This document shows, piece by piece, positions 8,192 through 17,690 of a stretch of DNA of 64,000 nt. The stretch is from Streptomyces sp. NBC_00286 (lineage in GTDB: Bacteria > Actinomycetota > Actinomycetes > Streptomycetales > Streptomycetaceae). The notes below the pieces were generated by a model that had not been told where the DNA came from, did not search any database, and saw only the letters and a list, made by a program, of their open reading frames with translations. Numbering within the stretch: position 1 is the first letter of the stretch; each line of letters opens with the position of its first letter. Where the stretch lies: contig NZ_CP108054.1 in NCBI RefSeq assembly GCF_036173125.1, positions 1,736,001 to 1,800,000 on the forward strand, in the 5' to 3' direction. The position numbers and the translations under genes are program-made.

Positions 8192-10120
8192 ATGCCGTCA
8201 AGTGTTCGCGCACGTCTCAGAACCACCGTCACCGCAAGCGTCGCCACCGCCGCGCTGCTCGCACTCTCCCCACAGCCGGCTCCCGACCAGCAACGGATCC
8301 AACCGGCCGCCGACACCGCCGGGTTCGAGCAGCAGGTCCTCTTCAAGGCCTCCCAGGATCCCGGATACGCGTGCTATCGGATCCCCGCCGTCGTGAAAAC
8401 GACGAAGGGCACGCTGCTGGCGTTCGCCGAAGGCCGGGTGAACGACTGCAGTGACGCCGGCGACATAGACATCGTGCTCAAGCGTTCCACGGACGGCGGG
8501 CGAACCTGGGGTCCCCTTCAGGTCATCAACGAGGGCGGGGGCGACACCCACGGCAACCCCGCCCCGATCGTGGACCGCGAGACCGGGCGCATCGTGCTGG
8601 CGGAGACGTACAACCCGGGCCGTACGGACGGTCAGAACTGCGAGGTGCCGTGTGACCGCACGCCCCACATGCAGCACAGCGACGACGACGGGCTCACCTG
8701 GTCCGAGCCGCGTGACCTCAGCGACGAGATCCTGCCCGACCACTGGAACTCCTGGTATGCCACCGGGCCCGTACACGGCATCCAGCTGAGCCATGGCAAG
8801 CACGCGGGGCGGCTCGTCTTCGGCGTCAACGCCGAGACGTGGAACGGCGAGCGAAGCGAGATGGGGGTCCCCCCGGCCGAAGACTGGGGGAGGGTGTCCG
8901 CCAACCACGCCGCGCTCATCGTCAGCGACGACGGCGGCGACAGCTGGCGCATCGGGGCGACGGACTCGTATCCGATACCAGCAGGCGGTACGTTCCGCCA
9001 GAAACCGTCCGAGATGAGCATGACCGAGCGGGCCGACGGGGTCATCGTGATCAGCGGCCGTGAGCAGGACGGCACCGATCTCGGGCACCGTACGCAGACG
9101 TTCAGCCGTGACGGTGGCGACAGTTTCACGTCGCCGTTCCGTACCCAGCCTGACCTCTACACACCCCAAGTCCAGGGTTCCACGCTGCGGTTGGGCGACC
9201 GGCTGCTGCTCGCCTGTCCCGCCGATCCGGACCGGCGCAGGACGATGATGGTCCGTTCCTCTTACGACGGCGGGCGCACCTGGGACAGCGTGGACCGTGG
9301 CACGGTCGTCACGACGGACTGGTCCGGCTACTCGGACATGGTGCGCATCAGCCACGACACGGTCGGCCTGATGTACGAGGGCGGGGCGATAGACGCGCGC
9401 GACGAGATCCGTTTCGCACGGTTCACCGAGGACTGGCTGCAACCGCGTCGCGGACCCGACCCGAAGACCATCGACCTGGCCTCTCCCACGCGTCCCGCGG
9501 CGGTCCTCGGCGGCGCGCGCACGACGGACGGTGTGTCCGGGCGGGCGATGGAGTTCGACGGCATCGACGACGCCGTGAGGCTGCCGTACGACAGTGAACT
9601 GCCGTTGGGGGCAAAGGACTTCACGGCGTCGCTGTGGTTCCGCTACACCGCCACCAGCGGTGAGCAGCCGCTGCTCTGGATGGGCGGGGTCGGCCTCACC
9701 CAGCCGCAGGTGTGGCTGCGCGGCGAGCCCGCTTCCGGTCGTATTCAGGGGCAGATCACGGTCCGGGACGGTGCGAGCCCGGCGCAGTCCGCCACGGTGC
9801 GCACCAGTGGCGCGTACAACGATGGTCAGTGGCACCATCTGGCACTGCGGCGCGGTGGAGGGGCGCTCACGATGTTCATCGACGGCACGCCGATCAGTAC
9901 GGCTGACCTGCCGGGATCCGTGAGCCGTAACTCACCGTTCGGTGTGCACATCGGCCAGAAGCTGGACAGCCGGGCGCATTTCGCGGGCGCGATCGATGAT
10001 GTACGGGTCTACGACCGGGCGCTCAGCGACACAGAGTTGTACGAGGTGAACAGCAGGGGCTCTGTGACGCGGGACACCGTCCTGTGGCTTCCCATGGACC
10101 GGGTGCGCGACAGCAACTAA
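8192..10120 (+). CDS. Secreted exo-alpha-sialidase with C-terminal LamG-type domain
   Basis: 642 aa. An N-terminal signal peptide (RARLRTTVTASVATAALLALSPQPA) is followed by a six-bladed sialidase propeller with the FRIP-type motif YRIP at 62-65 and five Asp-boxes (STDGGRTWG, SDDDGLTWS, SDDGGDSWR, SRDGGDSFT, SYDGGRTWD). Residues about 440-640 form a concanavalin-like LamG domain (MEFDGIDDAV...FTASLWFRY...WHHLALR). Bacterial sialidases release terminal sialic acid from glycoconjugates outside the cell, and the LamG module probably binds carbohydrate. The DUF4185-like gene follows within about 11 bp, so the two may form a small operon. The ATG at 8192 places the signal sequence correctly. Confidence 0.92.
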   Translation: MPSSVRARLRTTVTASVATAALLALSPQPAPDQQRIQPAADTAGFEQQVLFKASQDPGYACYRIPAVVKTTKGTLLAFAEGRVNDCSDAGDIDIVLKRSTDGGRTWGPLQVINEGGGDTHGNPAPIVDRETGRIVLAETYNPGRTDGQNCEVPCDRTPHMQHSDDDGLTWSEPRDLSDEILPDHWNSWYATGPVHGIQLSHGKHAGRLVFGVNAETWNGERSEMGVPPAEDWGRVSANHAALIVSDDGGDSWRIGATDSYPIPAGGTFRQKPSEMSMTERADGVIVISGREQDGTDLGHRTQTFSRDGGDSFTSPFRTQPDLYTPQVQGSTLRLGDRLLLACPADPDRRRTMMVRSSYDGGRTWDSVDRGTVVTTDWSGYSDMVRISHDTVGLMYEGGAIDARDEIRFARFTEDWLQPRRGPDPKTIDLASPTRPAAVLGGARTTDGVSGRAMEFDGIDDAVRLPYDSELPLGAKDFTASLWFRYTATSGEQPLLWMGGVGLTQPQVWLRGEPASGRIQGQITVRDGASPAQSATVRTSGAYNDGQWHHLALRRGGGALTMFIDGTPISTADLPGSVSRNSPFGVHIGQKLDSRAHFAGAIDDVRVYDRALSDTELYEVNSRGSVTRDTVLWLPMDRVRDSN

Positions 10121-10131
10121 CGTCCCGTGCC

Positions 10132-11370
10132 GTGCCCGAATACTCGCGAGTACGACACCGTTCGGGGGCCGGGCTGGGACTCCTCCTGGCCCTGGTCCTC
10201 GGCGCGGTGCTGCTCACCGCTCTCCCGGACGAAGACGACGACGACCGGGAGGGCGCCTGCACGCCTCGTACGGTCTCGTCGTGGGCGGCGGAGCCGGACC
10301 TCAATGGCGAGTTCACGCGGTACGGAGACGACGCCTCGCGGGCCGACGACTGGACCGGCGGCGACGGCACCCACTCCGTGCGGCTGCCGGACGGCCGGGT
10401 GCTGTGGCTGTTCTCGGACACATATCTGGGCAACGTGTACGGGCCGCCGAACCCGGTGGGCGAGTCGTTCGCCTGGCGGGACCAGAACGCGCCCCTGGTG
10501 CGCAACTCGGCCGTCGTCATGTCCGACGGCCGCCTCCAGAACACCCTTCCCGCGCCGCTGTTCCCCGACCCGGCCCCCGGTCAGTGGCGCTGGCCCGTCG
10601 CGGCCAAGGTCGAGGCCCGCTCCCCCGGGTCCTCGGAGAAGGTCGTACGCGTCCTGCTGTGGACCCGTGCGAACGGCACGTACCCCTGGATCTACGGCGT
10701 CCCCACCGCCACGGAGGTGGCCACGCTCTCGCTGCCCGATCTGCGGGTCGAGGGCATCGTCAAGGTCCTCGACCAGCAGCAGGTGCGGGAGCCGGAGAAG
10801 CGGGTGCTGTTCGGCACGACGGCGGTGACCGAGGACGACGACTGGACGTATGTGTTCGGCGGCGACGACGCGCAGGCCGCCTCCCGCCCGGCCTCGAAGG
10901 CGTACGTGGCGCGGGTGCCCCGCGACCGGCTTGCGGAGCCGGACGCCTGGGAGTACTGGGACGGCGGGCGGTGGTCCACCATCTCGTCGCGGATGAAGCC
11001 CGTGCTCGGTGACGGGCAGCGCAAGGGTGTGGGCAGCGCGTTCACGGTCGCACGGGACGGCGGCACCTGGGTGCTGTTCACGATGGCGGCGGGTGCCGAG
11101 GGCCTGACGACCGTCACCTCGTACTGGGCGTGCTCACCCACCGGTCCATGGCGTGGGCCCACCAAGGGCTTCAGCCCGCCGCTGCCCGAGCAGAGGTCGG
11201 GAGTCGCGGCGTACAACCCGCAGGTGCACCCGGCGCTCGGCGGGCGGCTCGTGCTCAGTTACGACGTCAACTGGCTGGACGCGACGGGGACCGCGGCGCA
11301 GGCGAATCTCAGTCGGAACGTGTCCCTGTACCGACCGCGATTCGTGACGCTGAAGCTGAGCTCGGGCTGA
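10132..11370 (+). CDS. DUF4185-like secreted or membrane-anchored beta-propeller protein
   Basis: 412 aa. One N-terminal hydrophobic segment (AGLGLLLALVLGAVLLTAL, about residues 12-32) is followed directly by an acidic run EDDDD and an extracellular domain. LPDGRVLWLFSDTYLG and RNSAVVMSDGRLQ resemble the DUF4185/DUF5005 five-bladed propeller families, which are related in fold to glycosidases; the reaction is unknown. The GTG at 10132 is chosen because it gives a short basic N terminus before the transmembrane helix. An in-frame GTG at 10084 lies inside the sialidase gene. No clear Shine-Dalgarno is visible, so it may be coupled to the sialidase. The 3' end overlaps the convergent BASS transporter gene by 62 bp. 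Confidence 0.75.
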   Translation: MPEYSRVRHRSGAGLGLLLALVLGAVLLTALPDEDDDDREGACTPRTVSSWAAEPDLNGEFTRYGDDASRADDWTGGDGTHSVRLPDGRVLWLFSDTYLGNVYGPPNPVGESFAWRDQNAPLVRNSAVVMSDGRLQNTLPAPLFPDPAPGQWRWPVAAKVEARSPGSSEKVVRVLLWTRANGTYPWIYGVPTATEVATLSLPDLRVEGIVKVLDQQQVREPEKRVLFGTTAVTEDDDWTYVFGGDDAQAASRPASKAYVARVPRDRLAEPDAWEYWDGGRWSTISSRMKPVLGDGQRKGVGSAFTVARDGGTWVLFTMAAGAEGLTTVTSYWACSPTGPWRGPTKGFSPPLPEQRSGVAAYNPQVHPALGGRLVLSYDVNWLDATGTAAQANLSRNVSLYRPRFVTLKLSSG

Positions 11371-12346
11371 GTTCCGGCTCGGGGTCGCGGGAGCGGCGCT
11401 TGGCGATCACCGCACAGACCATCAGCTGCATCTGGTGGAAGAGCATCAGCGGCAGCACGGCCAGCGATGCCTGCGCCCCGAACAGAACGCTCGCCATGGG
11501 CAGTCCGGCTGCCAGGGACTTCTTCGACCCGGCGAACTGGATGGCGATCCGGTCCTCACGGCTGAAACGCAGCGCCTTCGAGCCGTACCAGGTGAGCGTG
11601 AGCATCACGGCGAGCAGCACCGCCTCGACCGCGAGCAGCCCGGTCAGCCGCAACGGGCTGACCTGCTGCCAGATGCCCTGGACCATGCCTTCGCTGAACG
11701 CCGCGTAGACGACCAGGAGAATCGAACCGCGATCGACGAGGCCGGTGATCCGCTTGTGACGCCCGATGAACTCCCCTATCCAGCGCCGCAGCACCTGCCC
11801 GGCCACGAACGGCACGAGCAGTTGCAGCACGATCTTGAGGATCGAGTCCGCGGAGAATCCGCCGCCGGTGCTGCCGAGCAGCGTCGCCGCGAGCAGGGGG
11901 GTGATCACGATGCCCGCGAGGGAGGAGAAGGAGCCCGCACAGATCGCAGCGGGCACATTGCCGCGCGCGATGGACGTGAACGCGATCGACGACTGCACCG
12001 TCGAGGGCACCAGCGTCAGGAAGAGCAGTCCGATGTAGAGCGAGTGCGTCAGGAACACCGGTTCAAGTGCGCGGGCCGCCAGACCGAGCGCCGGGAACAC
12101 CACGAACGTGCAGGCCAGAACGGTGACATGGAGCCGCCAGTGCCGCAGCCCGTCCACCGCCTCACGGGTCGAAAGCCGTGCCCCGTACAGGAAGAAGAGC
12201 AGCGCGATCGCGCCCGTCGACACCCCGGACGCGACATCGGCCGCCGTCCCCCGCGCGGGCAACAGCGCCGCGAGGCCCACCGTCCCGAGCAAGAGCAGGA
12301 TGTACGGGTCGATCGGCAGCCAGGACGGCCACGTCAGGCGTTTCAC
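11309..12346 (-). CDS. Bile acid:sodium symporter family (BASS/ACR3-like) transporter
   Basis: 345 aa with about ten hydrophobic helices. Segments LVPSTVQSSIAFTSIARGN and IQFAGSKKSLAAGLPMA are hallmarks of the YfeH/PF13593-type BASS proteins, which import organic anions with Na+ or H+. The GTG at 12346 (VKRLTWPSWLPIDP) is preferred over an ATG at 12460 because AACGGAG sits about 7 bases upstream and the extra 38 residues would be unstructured. It diverges from the LysR gene at 12503, the usual arrangement for a LysR protein and its target, so the transporter is the likely regulated gene. The substrate cannot be read from the sequence. Confidence 0.85.
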   Translation of the reverse strand: MKRLTWPSWLPIDPYILLLLGTVGLAALLPARGTAADVASGVSTGAIALLFFLYGARLSTREAVDGLRHWRLHVTVLACTFVVFPALGLAARALEPVFLTHSLYIGLLFLTLVPSTVQSSIAFTSIARGNVPAAICAGSFSSLAGIVITPLLAATLLGSTGGGFSADSILKIVLQLLVPFVAGQVLRRWIGEFIGRHKRITGLVDRGSILLVVYAAFSEGMVQGIWQQVSPLRLTGLLAVEAVLLAVMLTLTWYGSKALRFSREDRIAIQFAGSKKSLAAGLPMASVLFGAQASLAVLPLMLFHQMQLMVCAVIAKRRSRDPEPELSPSSASASRIAVGTGTRSD

Positions 12347-12466
12347 GGTGCTCCGTTGCTGAGTCGGTTCATGTTCGTTGTCTGTGTCGTCCCACGATCC
12401 GGACACAGGATCGTGCCCTCTCCATGGTCCTCCTCCGGACCGTGATCGGGAATCCTGCATACGGCT

Positions 12467-12503
12467 CTGACTGTCATCACGAATCGCGATAGCCTGAGGA
12501 ACG
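12467..12503 (+). promoter_or_regulatory. Candidate promoter of a leaderless LysR transcript
   Basis: CTGACT (12467-12472), a 17-bp spacer and TAGCCT (12490-12495) lie so that transcription would begin at or next to the GTG start at 12503. Leaderless mRNAs are common in Streptomyces. The same region faces the divergent BASS transporter, so a LysR operator is expected here, but none was pinned down. Confidence 0.4.
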
Positions 12504-13368
12504 TGTACGACCCTTCACACCTGCGTACGTTCCTGGCGGTGGCCCAGACGCTGAGCTTCACCCAGGCCGCCCGGCGCCTCGGCCTGCGCCAGTCGACGGT
12601 CAGCCAGCATGTGCGCCGGTTGGAGAGCACGGCGGGGCGGCAGCTCTTCTCGCGGGACACCCACTCCGTGGAGCTGACGGAGGACGGCGAGGCCATGCTC
12701 GGCTTCGCCCGCCGCATCCTGGAGGCACACGAACAGGCGGCGGCGTTCTTCACGGGGACGCGACTGCGCGGCCGACTGCGCTTCGGCGCCTCCGAGGACT
12801 TCGTACTGACCCGCCTTCCCGAAATCCTCGAGGGCTTCCGCCACGACCACCCCGAGGTCGACCTGGAGCTGACGGTCGAACTCTCGGGCACATTGCACAA
12901 GCAACTGGCCGACGGAAAGCTCGACTTGGTCCTCGCCAAACGCCGCCCCGAAGACCCCCAAGGCGAACTCGTCTGGCACGACCGCCTGGTCTGGATCGGC
13001 GCGGAACGCCTCCGCCTGGACGCCGCGAGCCCGGTACCTCTGATCGCCTACCCCCCGCCGGGCATCACCCGAGCCCTCGCCCTGGAAGCCCTGGAACGCG
13101 AGGGCCGCCCCTGGCGCATAGCCTGCACAAGCGGCAGCCTCAACGGCCTCATCGCAGCAGCCAGAGCAGGCCTGGGCGTAATGGCCACTCCCAAGGCCTG
13201 ATCCCTCCGGGCCTGGTCAAGGTCCCCCCAAGAGCAGCCCTCCCCGAACTAGGCAGAGTCGACTTCGTAGTAACCCAATCCACCCGCCCCACCCAATCCC
13301 GGGTCGCAGCAAACGCCCTGGCCACACGCATCCTGCAGGGCGGAGTAAGCCCACACACAGGCCGCTGA
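12503..13368 (+). pseudogene. LysR-family transcriptional regulator, frameshifted near its C terminus
   Basis: The intact reading frame (12503-13201, 232 aa) begins with a classical LysR helix-turn-helix (HLRTFLAVAQTLSFTQAARRLGLRQSTVSQHVRRLE) and continues into the effector-binding domain, but ends early at GLGVMATPKA. Reading on in the next frame from about 13190 gives PPGLVKVPPRAALPELGRVD and then a typical LysR ending to a stop at 13366-13368. The combined length (about 289 aa) is normal. A single missing base near 13192-13200 explains it. Either the regulator is a recent pseudogene with a truncated ligand domain, or the base was lost in sequencing. Its presumed target is the divergent BASS transporter. 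Confidence 0.85.
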
Positions 13369-13745
13369 GCGGATTCGGTATGCCCTGAGGCGCGTTCAGC
13401 CTGAACAACAGACGCCCAGGGAAGCGCCCCGTAAGGGGCGCGGGGCTGTGCCCATGTGCGGCTCCGCCGCGCGGGCGCGACCAGCCACCCCCAACCCGCA
13501 GGGCCCCCCCGCCCCCAGGGGCACCCACCCCACGGCCCACCTTCCGGAGGAGATTCCGTGGAGATTGGGCGCCGGAAACCTACGCACCCGTAAGAATTCT
13601 GCCCCGACCTACCCCGTTGAAGCCGTAAATAAGTCCGTGACCAGCACAGATAACAGCACGAACCCACAAGTCACCACCACTCCCGCGGCAGCGCAACCTG
13701 GGGTAGCTTTCACGGCGCTGTGCTGAGCGCCACAAGGAGCGGGGA
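13369..13745. repeat. Spacer with terminator-like hairpin and one interspersed-repeat copy
   Basis: No gene is seen. A 7-bp stem with a GTAA loop (13424-13430 / 13435-13441) is a likely terminator for the LysR gene. The sequence from about 13435 to 13500 belongs to the same family as the repeats near 48003 and 50177 (GGGGCGCGGGGCTGTG, GCGGCTCCGCCGCG, GCGACCAGCCAC). The remaining 200 bp precede the acyl-CoA ligase gene and should hold its promoter. Confidence 0.7.
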
Positions 13746-15572
13746 TTGCGCGAGTTCACCAACCCTCCGTTGGCGTCGGCGCCGCCGGTGGGCGGCCTGG
13801 CCGATGCCGTCTACAGCCATGCCCTGGAGGATCCCCTGTACCCCGCGCTCGGCCGCAAGGACGAGCACGGCGAGTGGCGCGATGTGACCTCGGCGGAGTT
13901 CCGCGACGAGGTGCTGGCTCTCGCCAAGGGTTTGCTTGCCCAGGGCATCCGTTTCGGCGACCGGGTCGCGATCATGTCCCGTACGCGCTACGAGTGGACC
14001 CTCTTCGACTACGCCCTGTGGTCCATCGGCGCCCAGGTCGTGCCGATCTACCCCACGAGCTCGGCCGAGCAGGTCTTCTGGACGCTGCACGACTCGCAGG
14101 TGTCGGCGGCGGTGGTGGAGCACGAGGACCACGCGATGACGATGGCCACGGTCATCGAACGGCTGCCGATGATGCGCCGGCTCTGGCAGCTCGACGTGGG
14201 CGCGGTGCAGGAGCTGTACGAAGCGGGCGCGCACCTCGACGACGAGGTGGTGCACCGGCACCGGCGCGCGGTCACACCCGAGTCGATCGCGACGATCATC
14301 TACACCTCCGGAACCACCGGCCGCCCCAAGGGCTGTGTGATCACGCACGGCAACTTCATGTTCGAGGCGGACACGGCCATCGAGCGCTGGGAGCCGCTGT
14401 TCCACTCGAAGAAGGGCGACGAGGCGGCGACCCTGCTGTTCCTGCCGCTGGCGCATGTCTTCGGGCGGATGGTGCAGGTCGCCGCCATCCGCGGCCGGGT
14501 CAAGTTCGGCCATCAGCCGCAGATGAGTGCGGCGGCCCTGCTGCCCGACCTCGCCGCGTTCCGGCCGACGTTCTTCCTGGCGGTGCCGTACATCTTCGAG
14601 AAGGTCTTCAACGCGGCCCGCAGGAAAGCCGAGCGGGAGGGCAAGGCGGGCCCGTTCGAGAAGGCCGTCGAGGTCGCCGTGCGATACGCGGACGCCGTGG
14701 AGGCGAAGGCCTGGGGCATCGGGCCGGGCCCCTCGGCGGCGCTGCGGGTGCAGCACCAGCTCTTCGACAAGCTCGTCTACTCCAAGATCCGCGAGGCGAT
14801 GGGCGGCCGGATGAAGCACGCCATGTCCGGCGGCTCGGCGATGGACCGGCGGCTCGGGCTGTTCTTCGCGGGCGCGGGCGTCCAGATCTACGAGGGGTAC
14901 GGCCTCACCGAGTCCACCGCCGCGGCGACCGCCAACCCGCCCGAGCGCACCCGGTACGGCACCGTGGGGCAGCCGTTCCCCGGCACCACCGTGCACATCG
15001 CGGACGACGGCGAGGTCTGGCTGCACGGCCCCAACATCTTCCAGGGCTACCTCAACGACCCCAAGGCCACCGACGCGGCCCTGCACGACGGCTGGCTGGC
15101 CACCGGCGACCTGGGCTCGCTCGACGAGGACGGCTTCCTCACGATCACCGGGCGCAAGAAGGAGATCCTGGTGACGTCCGGCGGCAAGAGCGTCTCGCCC
15201 GCGCAGCTGGAGGAGCGGGTGCGCGACCATCCGCTGGTCGCGCAGTGCATCGTCGTCGGCAACGACCGCCCGTACATCGCGGCGCTCGTCACGCTGGACG
15301 CGGAGGCCGTCGAACACTGGCTCCAGATGCGCGGCAAACCGAAGCTCAAGCCGGCCGAGCTGGTACGCGACCCGGACCTGGAGACCGAGGTACGCCGAGC
15401 GGTGGTGGCGGCGAACACACTGGTCTCGCAGGCCGAATCGATCCGTACGTTCCGGATACTCGCCCACCAGTTCACCGAGGAACACGGGCTGCTGACACCG
15501 TCGCTGAAGCTGAAGCGCAAGGCGATCGAGAAGGCGTACGCCTCCGAAGTCGAGGCGCTGTACCGGGCGTAG
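13746..15572 (+). CDS. AMP-dependent long-chain fatty-acid-CoA ligase
   Basis: 608 aa, normal for the long-chain acyl-CoA synthetase group (FadD15-like in actinobacteria). The ATP/AMP motif IIYTSGTTGRPKGC, the motif YEGYGLTESTAAATANPP and the C-terminal hinge region GDLGSLDEDGFLTITGRKKEILVTSGGK are all intact. The enzyme activates fatty acids to acyl-CoA with ATP in the cytoplasm for degradation or lipid synthesis. The TTG start at 13746 is supported by a strong AAGGAG about 8 bases upstream and by alignment of the N terminus (FTNPPLASAPPVGGLADAVY). It stands alone; the next gene is convergent. Confidence 0.93.
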   Translation: MREFTNPPLASAPPVGGLADAVYSHALEDPLYPALGRKDEHGEWRDVTSAEFRDEVLALAKGLLAQGIRFGDRVAIMSRTRYEWTLFDYALWSIGAQVVPIYPTSSAEQVFWTLHDSQVSAAVVEHEDHAMTMATVIERLPMMRRLWQLDVGAVQELYEAGAHLDDEVVHRHRRAVTPESIATIIYTSGTTGRPKGCVITHGNFMFEADTAIERWEPLFHSKKGDEAATLLFLPLAHVFGRMVQVAAIRGRVKFGHQPQMSAAALLPDLAAFRPTFFLAVPYIFEKVFNAARRKAEREGKAGPFEKAVEVAVRYADAVEAKAWGIGPGPSAALRVQHQLFDKLVYSKIREAMGGRMKHAMSGGSAMDRRLGLFFAGAGVQIYEGYGLTESTAAATANPPERTRYGTVGQPFPGTTVHIADDGEVWLHGPNIFQGYLNDPKATDAALHDGWLATGDLGSLDEDGFLTITGRKKEILVTSGGKSVSPAQLEERVRDHPLVAQCIVVGNDRPYIAALVTLDAEAVEHWLQMRGKPKLKPAELVRDPDLETEVRRAVVAANTLVSQAESIRTFRILAHQFTEEHGLLTPSLKLKRKAIEKAYASEVEALYRA

Positions 15573-15612
15573 CGCTCCGCGGAACCCCCCGGGAGCCTGC
15601 GACTTCGAGCAG

Positions 15613-16419
15613 CTACACCAGTTGGTAGCCCCGCAGGTTCGTCAACAGGAGATGGCAGTCCTGGAGGGAACCGGAAGTGTCGCCCAGGGAGCGGTAGATG
15701 CCCCATTTGGGGCGTACGCGGTCGGCGAGGAAGGTGTCGACGCCCGTCTTCGACTTGTCGATGACCGTGGTGGAGCCGCTCTTGAGGATCCAGCGGACCG
15801 AGCCCGCCGAGCCGTTGCCGATCTTGATCTGGAAGTCGACGTCGGTCCATTTGTTGTGCAGCGGCTCCAGGTTCGTACGCCCGACGAGGATGTCGTCGGT
15901 GAAGAGCTTCAGTTCGATGGTCTGCACGCCGTCCACCCGGCGCAGCGACTGCACGACGATCGGCGCGCTGCCGGCGCCGGGTTGCTTCATTTGCATGATG
16001 TGCGTGAAGCTCGTGGTCGCCTTGAGCGAGCTCGGAATGTACATCGAGTACGTGAGCCGCCAGGTCTGACCCTCGGTCCACCTGAGGTAGTTGTTGCCGC
16101 TGCCGTTGCGCAGGCCGGTGACCTCGTGGCGCTGGCGGTCGGTCGAGGTGTCCCGGTCGACGGTGTGCATGTTGAAGCGCCAGTTGTTGCCGGTGGCGTA
16201 GATGTGCGGGGAGGCGGCGGGGTGCGAGTCTGCGCGGTCGTCCTCCAGGGTCTCGAAGGCGCCGAGCCCGTCCTCGCTCGCCGACGGGGACCACTTCAGC
16301 TGCCAGGAGGCGGCGGCGTCCCTGCCGGTGGCGTGCGCGCCGGCGGCCGGCAGACCGACGGCAGCGGCGGCCGCGCCGCCGAGTGCCGCCCCGAGCAGGT
16401 TTCTTCGTGTGGTGCTCAC
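15613..16419 (-). CDS. Secreted polysaccharide-lyase-like protein (heparin lyase I / PF14099-type jelly roll) with Tat-like signal
   Basis: 268 aa. The N terminus STTRRNLLGAALGGAAAAAVG has an RR motif followed by a hydrophobic stretch, consistent with Tat export. The mature part contains WRFNMHTVDRD, DRQRHEVTG, MYIPSSLKATTSFTHIMQMK and KWGIYRSLGD, the pattern seen in jelly-roll polysaccharide lyases of the PF14099 / heparin-lyase-I group and related glucuronan lyases; uronate-containing polysaccharide is the likely but unproven substrate. The GTG at 16419 is preferred over the ATG at 16458 because GAGGTGAG lies upstream and the Tat-like signal starts at once. Confidence 0.7.
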   Translation of the reverse strand: MSTTRRNLLGAALGGAAAAAVGLPAAGAHATGRDAAASWQLKWSPSASEDGLGAFETLEDDRADSHPAASPHIYATGNNWRFNMHTVDRDTSTDRQRHEVTGLRNGSGNNYLRWTEGQTWRLTYSMYIPSSLKATTSFTHIMQMKQPGAGSAPIVVQSLRRVDGVQTIELKLFTDDILVGRTNLEPLHNKWTDVDFQIKIGNGSAGSVRWILKSGSTTVIDKSKTGVDTFLADRVRPKWGIYRSLGDTSGSLQDCHLLLTNLRGYQLV

Positions 16420-16653
16420 AGGTATCTCACCTCGTTCTTGATGGGAGGTCATATACATGCACCAAGTTCAGTAACCTGAGACAGAGTCGCGTCATGACGG
16501 GCCACGGTCAATGGTCTGTACCGATAGGCTCGGAGGGACGATCGACATCCGGCCAGTCCCCGATTCCGTCGGCGAAGGCACAGTGCAGGAATGATTGCCG
16601 GCCTGTGATCGTTGACGATGGGATACCAACGACGACTAAAGGATCGAGAGCCA

Positions 16654-17487
16654 GTGAGCAAGGTCCCCCCGATCATCCTGAACAACGGCGTCGAGATGCC
16701 GCAGCTGGGTTTCGGTGTCTGGCAGGTCCCGGACGACGAGGCGGATCAGGCGGTCACCACCGCCCTTGAGGCCGGGTACCGCAGCATCGACACCGCCGCC
16801 GCCTACGGCAACGAAGAGGGCACGGGCAGGGCGCTTCGCGCCTCCGGCATCGCCCGAGAGGACCTCTTCGTCACCACCAAGCTCTGGAACGCCGACCATG
16901 GCTACGACTCGACACTGCGCGCCTTCGACACGTCCCTGGCCAAGCTCGGCCTCGACTACGTGGATCTGTATCTGATCCACTGGCCGATGCCGGACAACGG
17001 CACATACGTGGACACGTACAAGGCGTTCGAGAAGCTGCTGGCCGACGGGCGCGTCAAGTCCATCGGCGTCTCCAACTTCCTTCCGGAGCACCTGGACCGG
17101 CTGATCGAGGCGACATCCGTCATCCCGGCCGTCAACCAGATCGAGCTGCACCCCCACCTGCAGCAGCTCGCCTCGCGCGAGTACCACGCTCAGCAGGGCA
17201 TCGCCACCGAGGCCTGGTCACCGCTCGGCCAGGGCAAGGGCCTCCTGGAGGTCCCGGCGATCGTGGCCATCGCCCAGAAGCACGGCCGTACGCCCGCGCA
17301 GATCGTCCTGCGCTGGCACATCCAGCTCGGCAACGTGGTGATCCCCAAGTCCGTGACCCCGTCGCGGATCAAGGAGAACATCGAGGTCTTCGACTTCTCC
17401 CTGGACGACGAGGACATCGCCGCGATCAGCGCGCTGAACGAGGACCGCCGCATCGGCCCGGACCCGGCAAAGCTCCACGTGACCTGA
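16654..17487 (+). CDS. Aldo/keto reductase
   Basis: 277 aa TIM-barrel oxidoreductase of the AKR5-like bacterial group (2,5-diketogluconate reductase type). The catalytic tetrad is visible as Asp46, Tyr51, Lys76 and His109, and the NADPH-binding segment IPKSVTPSRIKENIEVFDF is intact. It reduces aldehydes or ketones with NADPH in the cytoplasm; the physiological substrate is unknown. The GTG at 16654 places the conserved PPIILNNGVEMPQLGFG strand at the N terminus; the upstream ATG at 16612 would add an unrelated basic segment. A 14-bp stem terminator follows at 17510-17544. It is monocistronic by context. Confidence 0.93.
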   Translation: MSKVPPIILNNGVEMPQLGFGVWQVPDDEADQAVTTALEAGYRSIDTAAAYGNEEGTGRALRASGIAREDLFVTTKLWNADHGYDSTLRAFDTSLAKLGLDYVDLYLIHWPMPDNGTYVDTYKAFEKLLADGRVKSIGVSNFLPEHLDRLIEATSVIPAVNQIELHPHLQQLASREYHAQQGIATEAWSPLGQGKGLLEVPAIVAIAQKHGRTPAQIVLRWHIQLGNVVIPKSVTPSRIKENIEVFDFSLDDEDIAAISALNEDRRIGPDPAKLHVT

Positions 17488-17509
17488 CCGCACACCGCTC
17501 GACCCACTC

Positions 17510-17544
17510 GAAGCCGCCGCCCGCCTCGCTCGGGCGGCGGCTTC
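17510..17544 (+). terminator. Rho-independent-type hairpin after the aldo/keto reductase gene
   Basis: A perfect 14-bp stem (17510-17523 with 17531-17544) and 7-base loop lie 23 bp after the stop codon. No U-tract follows, as is usual in Streptomyces. Confidence 0.85.
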
Positions 17545-17690
17545 GCGCGTGCGTCCGGCCGTACCCCCCAGGTATGGCGACAAGGAACGCTCCGCCGAGC
17601 GGCGTAAGACGGGCGCTGCCTCCACGCCGTCGGGATCAGGGTCGGTCAGGGTCGTCGAAAGGCAGACTTTCCGGACAGAAGGGCCCCACA

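Noticed and set aside
10084..10131. Longer N terminus for the DUF4185-like protein (GTG at 10084)
   Set aside because: It would overlap the sialidase gene and put polar sequence in front of the membrane helix.
13190..13201. Programmed ribosomal frameshift in the LysR gene
   Set aside because: No slippery heptamer or downstream pseudoknot is visible at the switch; a plain deletion is simpler.
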